NCBI GenBank assembly: GCA_003221075.1
Contig: QHUF01000115.1
Span: 1-13,465, forward strand
Direction: 5' to 3'
Length of the DNA: 13,465 nucleotides
Source of the DNA: Gemmatimonadota bacterium
GTDB taxonomy: Bacteria > Gemmatimonadota > Gemmatimonadetes > Gemmatimonadales > GWC2-71-9
Below the pieces are notes generated by a model, which was not told the DNA's origin, did no database searches, and worked only from the letters and a program-made list of their open reading frames with translations. The position numbers were made by a program, and so were the translations under genes. Shown piece by piece: positions 7,218-13,465 of this stretch. How positions within the stretch are numbered: the first letter of the stretch is position 1; every line of letters begins with the position of its first letter.

Positions 7218-7259
7218 TCTCCAGTGCCCGTAGAACACTGCCCGGTCGGGGGGAGATCA
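7215..7259. terminator. Possible bidirectional terminator between convergent genes
   Basis: TGATCTCC (7215-7222) and GGAGATCA (7252-7259) are perfect inverted repeats. The TGA of the JmjC-like gene lies in the left arm and the reverse-strand stop of the glycosyltransferase in the right arm. Inside are two smaller hairpins, CAGTG/CACTG (7222-7226 and 7236-7240) and CCCG-GT-CGGG (7241-7250). The position between converging genes suits a shared terminator, but no T-run follows on either strand, so Rho-independent action is doubtful. Confidence 0.35.
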
Positions 7260-8432
7260 ATCCGGTGACGCCCGTTCCGAAACACCGTGTCCCGACGACG
7301 CGCGGCCGCGTTTCAAGACGTCGCGGAAGAGCCGTTCGTGAGCGGCGACAAACGGTTCGACAGTGTGCGTCGCCACGTAATGCGCTCTGACGCGCTCCGG
7401 CAGCCCATTCCGGACCTCGCCTAGAACGCCGGCAATGGCCTGCGCGAGATGCTCGGGAGTCGTGGCTGCGCCCAGATGGTGCGCCGCGATCACTCCATCG
7501 GGGTCTACGGTCGAAACCACCGGCAGAGCTCGCGCCCATGCCTCGAGGAACGTCGTTGGAACGCCTTCCATGCTCGACGTACAGACGAGCACATGCGCAC
7601 GTAGATAGGCTTCATGCAGCTGCTCGTCCGTGGCGCCGCGATGCAGCGACACGTTCGACAACATCTTCGCGCGCGATTCAAGCCGCTGCACGTACTCCTG
7701 ATTCGGGTCGCCGCTGCCGATCACGTGGAACTCCCAATCGGGTCTGGCGGCAGCGAGATCGAGAAGGATCTCGAGCCGCTTCAGCGGCGCGAGCCTGCCG
7801 ACCCAGAGAATGCGCGGCCGCGAGTCGCGTGCTCGCGCCTGAATGACCGCGGGATCGAACGCCACATCGGGCGTGCAACTCCGGATCACGGTCGCCTCGG
7901 CGCCGAAAGCCGCCCACAACTGCTTCCGCTGGCTCTCCGTCTGCGCGACGGCGGCGTCGGCGTATCGCAGACCGAAGCGATAGAAAAGTCGTTGCCTAGC
8001 GGTTCGCAGAAGCGGGAGCGCCGGATCGCAGTCGCCGTCTGACGCAAGGGAGAACACGAATCGTCGCCCTCGCAAGCGACACCATGCCGCCGCCTGACCG
8101 GTCTGGAGGTCGCCTCCCATCTGGTGGTAGATGTCCGCTCCGGCTCGCCGCATCGCGCCGGCTAGCCCAGTCCATCGCGGATGCACGAATCGCACACCCC
8201 GCAATCCCTGGTGCCCGGCATACGCCTTGAAGATCTGGATGCCGTCGTGCCAGACGCCATCGTCTTGGCCGTGGTCGAACGTGACGAACGCGACTTTGTG
8301 GCCGTTCGCCGCGAGGCTGCGCGCAAGAAACACCTGTTGGCGCTCGGCCCCCCCGATAAGGCGTGGGTGCAGCGCGCGCGCAAGGAGGTCATAACACTGC
8401 AGGCCGACGAAGCAGACGCGAAGCGGAGTCAT
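7257..8432 (-). CDS. Glycosyltransferase family 4 (GT-B fold)
   Basis: The 391-residue product is a retaining GT-B glycosyltransferase of the GT4 type that should transfer a sugar from a nucleotide donor to a growing surface glycan, in the cytoplasm or at the inner face of the membrane. Visible features are the acceptor-side loop GGAERQ (27-32), the inter-domain strand ILWVGRLAPLKR (208-219), and the C-terminal SSMEGVPTTFLEAW, giving the E-x7-E motif (Glu289 and Glu297) of the nucleotide-sugar site. The start is fixed by a four-base ATGA overlap with the reductase gene; a much longer upstream frame on this strand lies inside that gene and is not homologous. As the last gene of a sugar-nucleotide operon, it probably uses the sugar those enzymes make. 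Donor and acceptor are not provable from sequence. Confidence 0.9.
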   Translation of the reverse strand: MTPLRVCFVGLQCYDLLARALHPRLIGGAERQQVFLARSLAANGHKVAFVTFDHGQDDGVWHDGIQIFKAYAGHQGLRGVRFVHPRWTGLAGAMRRAGADIYHQMGGDLQTGQAAAWCRLRGRRFVFSLASDGDCDPALPLLRTARQRLFYRFGLRYADAAVAQTESQRKQLWAAFGAEATVIRSCTPDVAFDPAVIQARARDSRPRILWVGRLAPLKRLEILLDLAAARPDWEFHVIGSGDPNQEYVQRLESRAKMLSNVSLHRGATDEQLHEAYLRAHVLVCTSSMEGVPTTFLEAWARALPVVSTVDPDGVIAAHHLGAATTPEHLAQAIAGVLGEVRNGLPERVRAHYVATHTVEPFVAAHERLFRDVLKRGRASSGHGVSERASPD

Positions 8433-9328
8433 GCCTGCGCCAGCATGTCGCGGAGCGACTGCTCCAAGGAGATCGTCGGGACCCACCGGGTGGCCTCGCG
8501 CAGCCGCGTCGAATCGCCGTAGACGCTGGCCGGATCGTTGGCGCGAACGCGCGACGGGTCGATCCGAATGCGTGGCGAATGTCCGGAAACGCGGGAAAGT
8601 ATGTCCAGCATCTCCTGCACGCTGACCGGATGATCCGAACTCACGTTGTAGATCCCACCGCTCTCGCCCTGCTGGACGAGCAGCCAGTACGCGTGAACCG
8701 CATCCCGCACGTCGATGAAATCGCGTGCCGTATGGACGTTTCCGACATGGACCTCCTCCGCAGCGGCGAGAAACTGGTGCACGAGTGACCCGGCGATCAG
8801 GCGCCGCGGTAATCCGGGACCGATGAGGTTGAAAGTGCGCGCGATCAGCACGTCGACGCGGCATTCGGCGGCCAACCACAGGCACGTGAGCGACTGTACC
8901 AGTTTGGTGTTGCCGTACAAGGACGCGCCGCCACACGGGGCGGTCTCGGTGAGCGGACTGGGCGCACACCGGGCATACTCCGCCGCTGAGCCGATGCTCA
9001 CGATGCGCAAGCGGCGGCTCCCCTCGCGGAGGCCGAGAAGAAGACCGACCGTGCCGCCGACGTTGGCCCGCCACATTTCCGATTCCGCCGCCGGCGGCAT
9101 CAACCCCGCGAGGTGAATGACCCAGTCGGGCGGCTCGCGTCTGGCGAGCGCCGCCACTGCCTCGGCATTGGTCAGGTCGATCGCATGCGCAGCGTCAAGA
9201 TCCGCGGCCGCACTGACGTCGATGTCGACACCGATGATCCGCACCGATGCGCCGGACTGGCGCAGGAACTGCACCAGATGTCGTCCGGTAAACCCCGACA
9301 CGCCAGTAATCCAGAGCACTCCTGTCAT
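8429..9328 (-). CDS. NAD(P)-dependent SDR sugar-nucleotide 4-ketoreductase, RMD-like
   Basis: This 299-residue extended short-chain dehydrogenase has the cofactor loop GVSGFTG (9-15), a catalytic-site strand IVSIGSAAEY (109-118), and the Tyr138-x3-Lys142 pair in SLYGNTK. The segment ARDFIDVRDAVHAYWLL (201-217) followed by GGIYNVSSDHPVSVQEMLDIL is very like GDP-4-keto-6-deoxy-D-mannose reductase (Rmd), which reduces the 4-keto group left by a 4,6-dehydratase. Such a dehydratase is encoded two genes upstream in the same operon, which supports this role. ATGA overlaps on both sides fix the start at 9328 and the end at 8429. The actual sugar could be a 6-deoxyhexose, a 6-deoxyheptose or an N-acetylamino sugar. 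The reductase role is probable; epimerase is the alternative. Confidence 0.85.
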   Translation of the reverse strand: MTGVLWITGVSGFTGRHLVQFLRQSGASVRIIGVDIDVSAAADLDAAHAIDLTNAEAVAALARREPPDWVIHLAGLMPPAAESEMWRANVGGTVGLLLGLREGSRRLRIVSIGSAAEYARCAPSPLTETAPCGGASLYGNTKLVQSLTCLWLAAECRVDVLIARTFNLIGPGLPRRLIAGSLVHQFLAAAEEVHVGNVHTARDFIDVRDAVHAYWLLVQQGESGGIYNVSSDHPVSVQEMLDILSRVSGHSPRIRIDPSRVRANDPASVYGDSTRLREATRWVPTISLEQSLRDMLAQA

Positions 9329-10038
9329 GCCCCGGCACCGAGAAATATCTCCGCGTCTTCGGCAAATTCTTCCTGTGCCTTGGCGTAGTCGTCCACGCGC
9401 CCGATGTCCAGCCACCGGCACGGGGCCTCATAGGTCGCGACGCGATGCCCGGCCTCTTTGAGGCGTAGCATCAGGTCGGGCATGCCGAGCGACTCACCGG
9501 ACGCGATCAGGCTGAGCGCGACCGGCTCGAGGATGTTGATCCCCATGCTCACCGAATAGTGATACTCGGGCTTTTCGATGTAGCGCTCGAGCTCGCCGCC
9601 GGCGCCGGTCTCCACGACGCCGAAGTCGATCTTGACGCTGCGCCGGTGCATTGCGATAGTGGCGGCTGCACCGCTCGCGCGGTGATGGTCGAACAATTTC
9701 CGGTAATCGAGAGTGGTGAGCAGGTCGCCGTTCATCACTAGGAACGTGTCGTCAAGACCGGGGATCAGCTGCAGGGGCCCCGCGGTCGAGAGCGACTGCA
9801 ACTCCCGCGAGTAATCGATGCGGAGTCCGAAGCGCGAACCGTCTCCGCAGTAGGCTTGGATCAGCTCGCCGAGGTAGGAGACCGCGAGCGTCACCTGATT
9901 GAATCCGGCGCGCTTCAGCTGCCTGAGCACGATCTCGAGGATCGGCATGTCCCCGACCGGCATCAGCGGCTTGGGAAGTACGGTGGTATAGGGACGCAGC
10001 CGCGTCCCCTGTCCGCCCGCCAGGATCACCGCCCGCAT
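9325..10038 (-). CDS. Sugar-1-phosphate nucleotidyltransferase
   Basis: The 237-residue protein is a single-domain NTP-transferase that joins a sugar-1-phosphate and an NTP to give an NDP-sugar. The signature MRAVILAGGQGTRLRPYT with LPKPLMPV (1-28) is the nucleotide and catalytic loop; MNGD (102-105) gives the metal-binding Asp105; IEKP (154-157) contacts the sugar. There is no C-terminal acyltransferase hexapeptide domain or CBS pair. Size and signature fit the guanylyl/cytidylyl/thymidylyl group (HddC- or RfbA-like), and the base cannot be told by eye. A good ribosome site, AGGAG six bases before the ATG at 10038, sets the start; the longer upstream frame is a shadow of the next gene. Its TGA overlaps the ATG of the reductase gene, so it probably feeds the same pathway. 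Confidence 0.9.
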   Translation of the reverse strand: MRAVILAGGQGTRLRPYTTVLPKPLMPVGDMPILEIVLRQLKRAGFNQVTLAVSYLGELIQAYCGDGSRFGLRIDYSRELQSLSTAGPLQLIPGLDDTFLVMNGDLLTTLDYRKLFDHHRASGAAATIAMHRRSVKIDFGVVETGAGGELERYIEKPEYHYSVSMGINILEPVALSLIASGESLGMPDLMLRLKEAGHRVATYEAPCRWLDIGRVDDYAKAQEEFAEDAEIFLGAGA

Positions 10039-10064
10039 CTGAATCTCCTGCGCATGCGCGCCTC

Positions 10065-11060
10065 TTACACGTTGTAGAGGTTTGGTTTGTAGTCCGGGAG
10101 GTGATCGGCGATCCAGGAGGCGGTGCGCGCAACCCCCTCTTCGAGCGTGACCCGGGGCTGCCACCCGAGCGCCGCGCGTGCTCGTGAGGCGTCGCAGATC
10201 AGCTGCATCACCTCGCTCTTCTCCGGACGCACCCGGCGGGGGTCGTGCTCCACCCGCACCCGGCGACCGGTGGCCTGGATAGCCAGATCGAGCAGTTCGG
10301 CCATGCGGACTCCACGGCCGCTGCCCAAGTTGAGTACCTGCCCCTCGACCCCGGGCGCGGCCGCCGCGCGCAGCAAACCGTCCACTGTGTCCTGGACGTA
10401 GTTCATGTCGCGCACCGGCTCCAACGAGCCCACCCGGACCACGTCCAGCGTAAGCGCCTGCGACAGGACCGTCGGCAGGAAGGCGCGAGCCGACTGGCGC
10501 GGGCCATAAGTGTTGAACGGACGCACCGTCACCACCGGCGTCCCGAACGAGCACGAGTAGCTCTCGGCCAGCTTGTCCGCGCCGATTTTGCTCGCCGAAT
10601 AGGGCGACTGCGCTTGAAGCGGGTGCTTTTCGTCGATCGGCGTGTAGAGAGCGGTGCCGTAGGTCTCGCTCGTTGAGGTATGGAGCACGCGGGAGGTGCC
10701 GTGCCGACGTGCGGCCTCGAGCACGTTGAGCGTGCCCCGAACGTTGGTGTCGACGTACTCTTGGGGGGCCCGGTACGAGTACGGGATCGGAATCAGGGCC
10801 GCCAGGTGGAAGATCACCTCAACGCCCTTCGCCGCCTCGGCGACATAGAACGGATCTCGGAGGTCCCCAGCCACCACTTCGAGCGCTTCGCGCGCCCGGG
10901 GATCGAGGGACTCGAGGTGCCCCCAGTCGCTGCGCGAGTTGTAGTGGACGAGCGCGCGCACCCGGGCTCCCGCGTGGACCAGCGCCTCGGTCAGATGGCT
11001 GCCGATAAACCCGCCAGCGCCCGTCACCAGCACGGATTTCCCGTTCATTTCCACCGACAT
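10065..11060 (-). CDS. Sugar-nucleotide 4,6-dehydratase, LegB-like SDR
   Basis: With 331 residues, this is an extended SDR: cofactor loop GAGGFIG (14-20), TSTSETYG (128-135), and catalytic Tyr154-x3-Lys158 in SPYSASK. From memory it closely matches LegB (Campylobacter Cj1319 type) in several places: LVHYNSRSDWGHLE, IPIPYSYRAPQEYVDTNV, PIDEKHPLQAQSPYSASKIGAD split over 141-162, RPFNTYGPRQSARA, and the C-terminal YNV ending. LegB makes the 4-keto-6-deoxy intermediate from GDP-GlcNAc in legionaminic acid synthesis. Here no LegC aminotransferase or nonulosonate synthase follows, so a different end product is likely. Met5 (11048) is an alternative start; the ATG at 11060 follows a purine-rich AGAAAGG site. 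First gene of the minus-strand operon, with 26 bases before the nucleotidyltransferase. The dehydratase call is strong; the exact substrate is inference. Confidence 0.87.
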   Translation of the reverse strand: MSVEMNGKSVLVTGAGGFIGSHLTEALVHAGARVRALVHYNSRSDWGHLESLDPRAREALEVVAGDLRDPFYVAEAAKGVEVIFHLAALIPIPYSYRAPQEYVDTNVRGTLNVLEAARRHGTSRVLHTSTSETYGTALYTPIDEKHPLQAQSPYSASKIGADKLAESYSCSFGTPVVTVRPFNTYGPRQSARAFLPTVLSQALTLDVVRVGSLEPVRDMNYVQDTVDGLLRAAAAPGVEGQVLNLGSGRGVRMAELLDLAIQATGRRVRVEHDPRRVRPEKSEVMQLICDASRARAALGWQPRVTLEEGVARTASWIADHLPDYKPNLYNV

Positions 11061-11561
11061 CAGCCTTTCTCCCGCTCTGGAATTCTACGACCCGCCGCAT
11101 GCACAGCGTTCGCCCCGATCCGCTTCAGGTACGGAACTACACGCGTGGACCCCCACGCTCCGTCCGCGCGCGACGCACGCCCGCGAACTGGTGATCCGGG
11201 ATTCCACGCAGGAGGTCGAGCACCACCGGCGGCCGCGGTGTCAATCTCGCCGGCCGAAGGATGACATTTAACACGCATTGAGAAACCGTCCGGCCAGAAT
11301 GCGCAGCAGCATAACACTTTGTAGCCTATGAAGTTTTACCGGTGCCAATCACTGCGCGCCGCCGGGATGATCCGGAGGAACTACGGACATGCAAATCGCC
11401 TCGCGCCGCCTTTAATTTGACGCCGCTAGTCTCACTGGCGATGAAGGTCCGCTGCGTCCAGCTCGACAATCCGCCGGCCCTAGTGCTTGGACGCGCGCAG
11501 CACACATTCGTCTTTCGTCTCTCGCACCGCGGCGAAATGACCGTATCGAGCCAGACACGCC
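11061..11561. other. Divergent intergenic region, likely promoters for both directions
   Basis: This 501-base spacer lies between the divergent dehydratase and deacetylase genes, so both transcription units probably start here. A short AT-richer block near 11270-11345 stands out from its surroundings and is the best place to look for promoters, but I could not find a -35/-10 pair with normal spacing on either strand. Short open frames exist; only the one ending at 11569 is worth listing. I see no tRNA, terminator or insertion sequence. Confidence 0.5.
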
Positions 11562-11569
11562 ATGTCTGA
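11441..11569 (+). CDS. Possible 42-codon ORF overlapping the deacetylase start
   Basis: An ATG at 11441 opens 42 codons (MKVRCVQLDNPPALVLGR...) ending at TGA 11567-11569, overlapping the first eight bases of the deacetylase gene in another frame (ATGTCTGA). About two thirds or more of its wobble bases are G or C, like real genes here. The frame stays open upstream to a GTG at 11342. The overlap would allow translational coupling. I recognise no domain and the ribosome site is weak, so this may be chance, or the remnant of a lost gene. Confidence 0.25.
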   Translation: MKVRCVQLDNPPALVLGRAQHTFVFRLSHRGEMTVSSQTRHV

Positions 11570-12605
11570 GATGCCCTTCATCATCACGATTGACACTGAG
11601 GGCGACGATCTCTGGGCAAGACCGCGAGAGATCTCCACCCGCAATGCGGAGTACCTGCCTCGTTTCCAGTCGCTCTGCGAGCGGTTCCGCTTCAAGCCTG
11701 TCTACCTTACGAACTACGAGATGGCGATGTCCGACGTTTTTGTCGAGTTTGCGCGCGACGTACTTGCTCGCGGTGCCGGCGAGGTCGGGATGCACCTGCA
11801 CGCATGGAACTCGCCACCGCTCGTCCCGCTGACGCGCGACGATTTCCACTACCAACCCTACCTGATCGAGTATCCCGACCCGGTGATGAAGGAGAAGATC
11901 AAGATCGTCACCCACCTCCTCGAAGACCGGTTCGATCAGACGATGATCAGTCATCGAGCCGGGCGTCTGGGTTTCGACGCTCGTTACGCCGCCATGCTGC
12001 TTGACGAGGGATATCGCGTCGACTGCTCCGTGAGCCCGGGTCTCGATTGGCGCGGAACTCCGGGCGATCCGAACGGAAAAGGAGGCTCGGACTACACGGC
12101 CTTTCCCGATAGCCCCTACTTCTTCAGCCCCTCCGACATCTCGGTACCAATGATCGGAGGGATGCTGGAAGTTCCGATGACAATCCGCTCGAGCGTCCTC
12201 TCCCGAAGGGCGCCCTGGGTGTATCGAATCCCCTTGCTGCGCCAAATCGCGAACCGGCTGGTGTCGCCGGCACTCAACCATTTGTGCCCGGCGGAAAGTA
12301 ATCTCCGTGGAATGCTACGAGCTGCGCGCGCAGCACGGGCTGAAGGCGCAGTTCATGTGGAGTTTACGCTGCATTCCTCTGAGTTCATGCCGGGCGGCAG
12401 TCCGACTTTCCGAAACGCATCGGATATCGAGCGCTTGTACGAGCACCTGGAGACTCTGTTCGAGGAGCTTTCCGCTTGGTGCCGCGGCATGACCTTGAAG
12501 GAGTTCTACGCATGGTTCAAGGAGTCGCCGGGCCAAGCAGCCTCGCGCAGTCCTGGGGACAGGCTTTCTGATCGGACCACCAATCAAGAAATGGCCAGGG
12601 CCTGA
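11562..12605 (+). CDS. Polysaccharide deacetylase (CE4/NodB fold, WalW-like)
   Basis: The 347-residue protein fits a CE4-type deacetylase of the kind found in LPS and O-antigen loci (WalW-like). The first motif is IITIDTEGDD (7-16), with Asp11 and Asp15 where NodB enzymes have catalytic base and metal aspartates. The second is EVGMHLHAW (74-82), with His78 and His80 as metal-ligand candidates. The third is ISHRAGRLGFD (129-139) with Arg132. Near the C terminus is FTLHSSEFMPGGSP, with the His-Ser-Ser-Glu pattern I associate with this subgroup. It would remove N-acetyl (or O-acetyl) groups from a glycan or its precursor; no signal peptide is visible, so a cytoplasmic lipid-linked precursor is likely. 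Met4 (11571) is an alternative start. Its stop directly abuts the ATG of the FemAB-like gene. The last 30 residues look disordered. Confidence 0.82.
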   Translation: MSEMPFIITIDTEGDDLWARPREISTRNAEYLPRFQSLCERFRFKPVYLTNYEMAMSDVFVEFARDVLARGAGEVGMHLHAWNSPPLVPLTRDDFHYQPYLIEYPDPVMKEKIKIVTHLLEDRFDQTMISHRAGRLGFDARYAAMLLDEGYRVDCSVSPGLDWRGTPGDPNGKGGSDYTAFPDSPYFFSPSDISVPMIGGMLEVPMTIRSSVLSRRAPWVYRIPLLRQIANRLVSPALNHLCPAESNLRGMLRAARAARAEGAVHVEFTLHSSEFMPGGSPTFRNASDIERLYEHLETLFEELSAWCRGMTLKEFYAWFKESPGQAASRSPGDRLSDRTTNQEMARA

Positions 12606-13379
12606 ATGATCTGCCTCAAAGGCCGGGCCGTTGTCTACGGGGAAGTCTGGTATGACGAGGAGCTGCCTCGCAACCCCGGAGTGGATATCGTCCTGTACCG
12701 CCAGAGAGAGGCTCCGATCGCCGACGCGCGAACCACCCCGTTCCTCACCATGGTGACCGATCTTTCCGCCGAGGCGGACGCGATCGCGGAGAAATTCGGC
12801 AAGGATTGCCGTTACAAGATCAGACGCGCAGAAACGAAGGATGGGCTTCGTATGGAGTTCATCACCGACCCGGAAAGCCGGCTGGATGAATTCCGTACGT
12901 TCTTCGACGCATTCGCGAGGCAAAAGTCGTTCTGGCCCTGCGATCATCAATGGCTGCTTGCCGCCTGCAAGGTCCGCCAGCTCGTCCTCACGTCGGCCTC
13001 TCAGAACGGCGCGGCGTTGGTCTGGCACGCCTACCTCACAAGCGGAAAAGCCGCTTGGCTCCAGTACACGGGTTCCTGTTTCAGAAATAAGGAAAACGAT
13101 TACCGCGCCCTGGTCGGGCGCGCCAACCGCTGGCTTCACTGGAGAGAAATGCTGCAGTTCAAGGAGATGGGAATAAAGCGCTACGACTGGGGCGGCCTCT
13201 TCGAGGACGAATCCACATCGGAAAACGCCGGAATCAACAAATTCAAGAAGGACTTCGGCGGGCAGCAAGTACGCACCTACGACTGCACGCTGCCAGTGAC
13301 CATCCGAGGCCGCCTCTGGCTTCCTCTTCGCGACGCCTGGCGGCGTCGAAATTCCGCCCGGCCGGCCGCGGGCCGGTAG
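12606..13379 (+). CDS. FemAB-like GNAT-fold aminoacyl/acyl transferase (short)
   Basis: This 257-residue protein looks like the FemAB/peptidoglycan-bridge-transferase fold but is shorter than the usual 330-400. Features are a basic helix CRYKIRRAETKDGL (68-81), a central sheet with ALVWHAYL (137-144) and WLQYTGS (151-157), and the C-terminal YDWGGLFEDES (193-203) and NKFKKDFGG (211-219), which mark FemAB-type proteins, where the Lys-Phe-Lys turn lies near the end of the domain. FemAB proteins transfer aminoacyl groups to amines. The ATG follows immediately after the deacetylase TGA, implying coupled translation, and the pairing makes sense if the deacetylase exposes the amine that this enzyme acylates (inference). 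The aminoacyl donor could be tRNA or the carrier protein at 3199. The short length may reflect a missing N-terminal subdomain. Confidence 0.8.
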   Translation: MICLKGRAVVYGEVWYDEELPRNPGVDIVLYRQREAPIADARTTPFLTMVTDLSAEADAIAEKFGKDCRYKIRRAETKDGLRMEFITDPESRLDEFRTFFDAFARQKSFWPCDHQWLLAACKVRQLVLTSASQNGAALVWHAYLTSGKAAWLQYTGSCFRNKENDYRALVGRANRWLHWREMLQFKEMGIKRYDWGGLFEDESTSENAGINKFKKDFGGQQVRTYDCTLPVTIRGRLWLPLRDAWRRRNSARPAAGR

Positions 13380-13396
13380 CCCTGCGGGAAATTTTT
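13362..13396 (+). terminator. Weak candidate terminator at the end of the FemAB-like gene
   Basis: A GC-only hairpin, CCGGCC-GCG-GGCCGG (13362-13376), covers the last codons. A second small hairpin, CCC-TGC-GGG (13380-13388), is followed by AAATTTTT. The T-run and hairpins resemble an intrinsic terminator, but the stem beside the T-run has only three pairs, and the six-pair stem ends 15 bases before the run. Confidence 0.3.
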
Positions 13397-13465
13397 AGCT
13401 GCTGGGATCACCGTGGACGCGGCCGGCAACGCCCACGTGACGGGCTACACCAGCTCGATCAACTT
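13380..13465 (+). pseudogene. SBBP-repeat (beta-propeller) protein fragment, no visible start
   Basis: The frame from 13380 reads AAGITVDAAGNAHVTGYTSS from 13398 on, a good match to the SBBP beta-propeller repeat (consensus like VDAAGNAYVTGYT), found in large secreted proteins. The TAG that ends the FemAB-like gene lies directly upstream in the same frame, and no ATG lies between, so a normal signal-peptide start is impossible here. It may be a broken remnant of a gene cut by rearrangement, or an unusual GTG start (13413 is a candidate). It runs off the window, so I cannot tell how much remains. The repeat identity is fairly certain; pseudogene status is inference. Confidence 0.55.

Noticed and set aside
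8433..9074. N-terminal extension of the glycosyltransferase giving a 605-residue protein
   Set aside because: The extra part is an out-of-frame reading of the reductase gene; GT4 proteins start near the GGAERQ region, as ATG 8432 gives.
10039..10554. N-terminal extension of the nucleotidyltransferase giving a 409-residue protein
   Set aside because: The signature loop must be at the N terminus and has its own AGGAG site; the extension is a shadow of the dehydratase gene.
11412..13268. Two long minus-strand open frames opposite the deacetylase and FemAB-like genes
   Set aside because: Neither shows family features, while the plus strand does along its whole length.
1..13465. CRISPR array, tRNA/rRNA, transposase or insertion sequence ends
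   Set aside because: No regularly spaced repeats, cloverleaf, transposase motifs or terminal inverted repeats were found on reading both strands.

Overview
This window looks like part of a surface-glycan (capsule, O-antigen or exopolysaccharide) locus. By eye it is GC-rich (low-to-mid 60s percent), densely coding, with ATGA stop/start overlaps, Shine-Dalgarno ribosome sites and occasional GTG starts. These traits suggest a Gram-negative bacterium such as a Pseudomonadota member or a relative known mainly from metagenomes. There is no rRNA, tRNA, ribosomal protein or other marker in the window, so this placement is a guess.

Layout. Positions 1-459 hold no gene I can identify; they carry a short repeat and a possible mini-ORF. 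From 460 to 7217 (+ strand) lies a first block: a luciferase-like flavin monooxygenase, a stand-alone DltA-like amino-acid adenylating enzyme, a DltC-like carrier protein with an odd tail, a tandem GNAT-type acyltransferase, a possible 60-codon ORF, a FemAB/BioF2-like acyltransferase and a cupin/JmjC-like putative Fe(II) oxygenase. From 11060 back to 7257 (- strand) lies a tight four-gene operon: a LegB-like sugar-nucleotide 4,6-dehydratase, a sugar-1-phosphate nucleotidyltransferase, an RMD-like 4-ketoreductase and a GT4 glycosyltransferase. The two blocks converge at about 7217-7257, where both stop codons fall in one inverted repeat. A 501-base divergent spacer (11061-11561) separates the operon from a last + strand pair: a WalW-like polysaccharide deacetylase and a short FemAB-like transferase with no space between them. 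The right edge holds an SBBP beta-propeller repeat fragment with no visible start.

How the genes may work together (inference). The minus-strand operon should make an activated 6-deoxy sugar, possibly an amino sugar, and transfer it. The deacetylase could expose an amine on a glycan, and the FemAB-like proteins could acylate an amine. The first block has the activating and carrier half of a Dlt-like pathway (amino acid to AMP ester to thioester) but no DltB or DltD. Instead it has two candidate oxygenases and GNAT/FemAB-fold transferases. The most interesting reading is an amino acid loaded on a carrier, oxidised there, and moved onto an amino sugar of a surface glycan. This is a hypothesis from gene content and motifs only; a small secreted metabolite is the main alternative.
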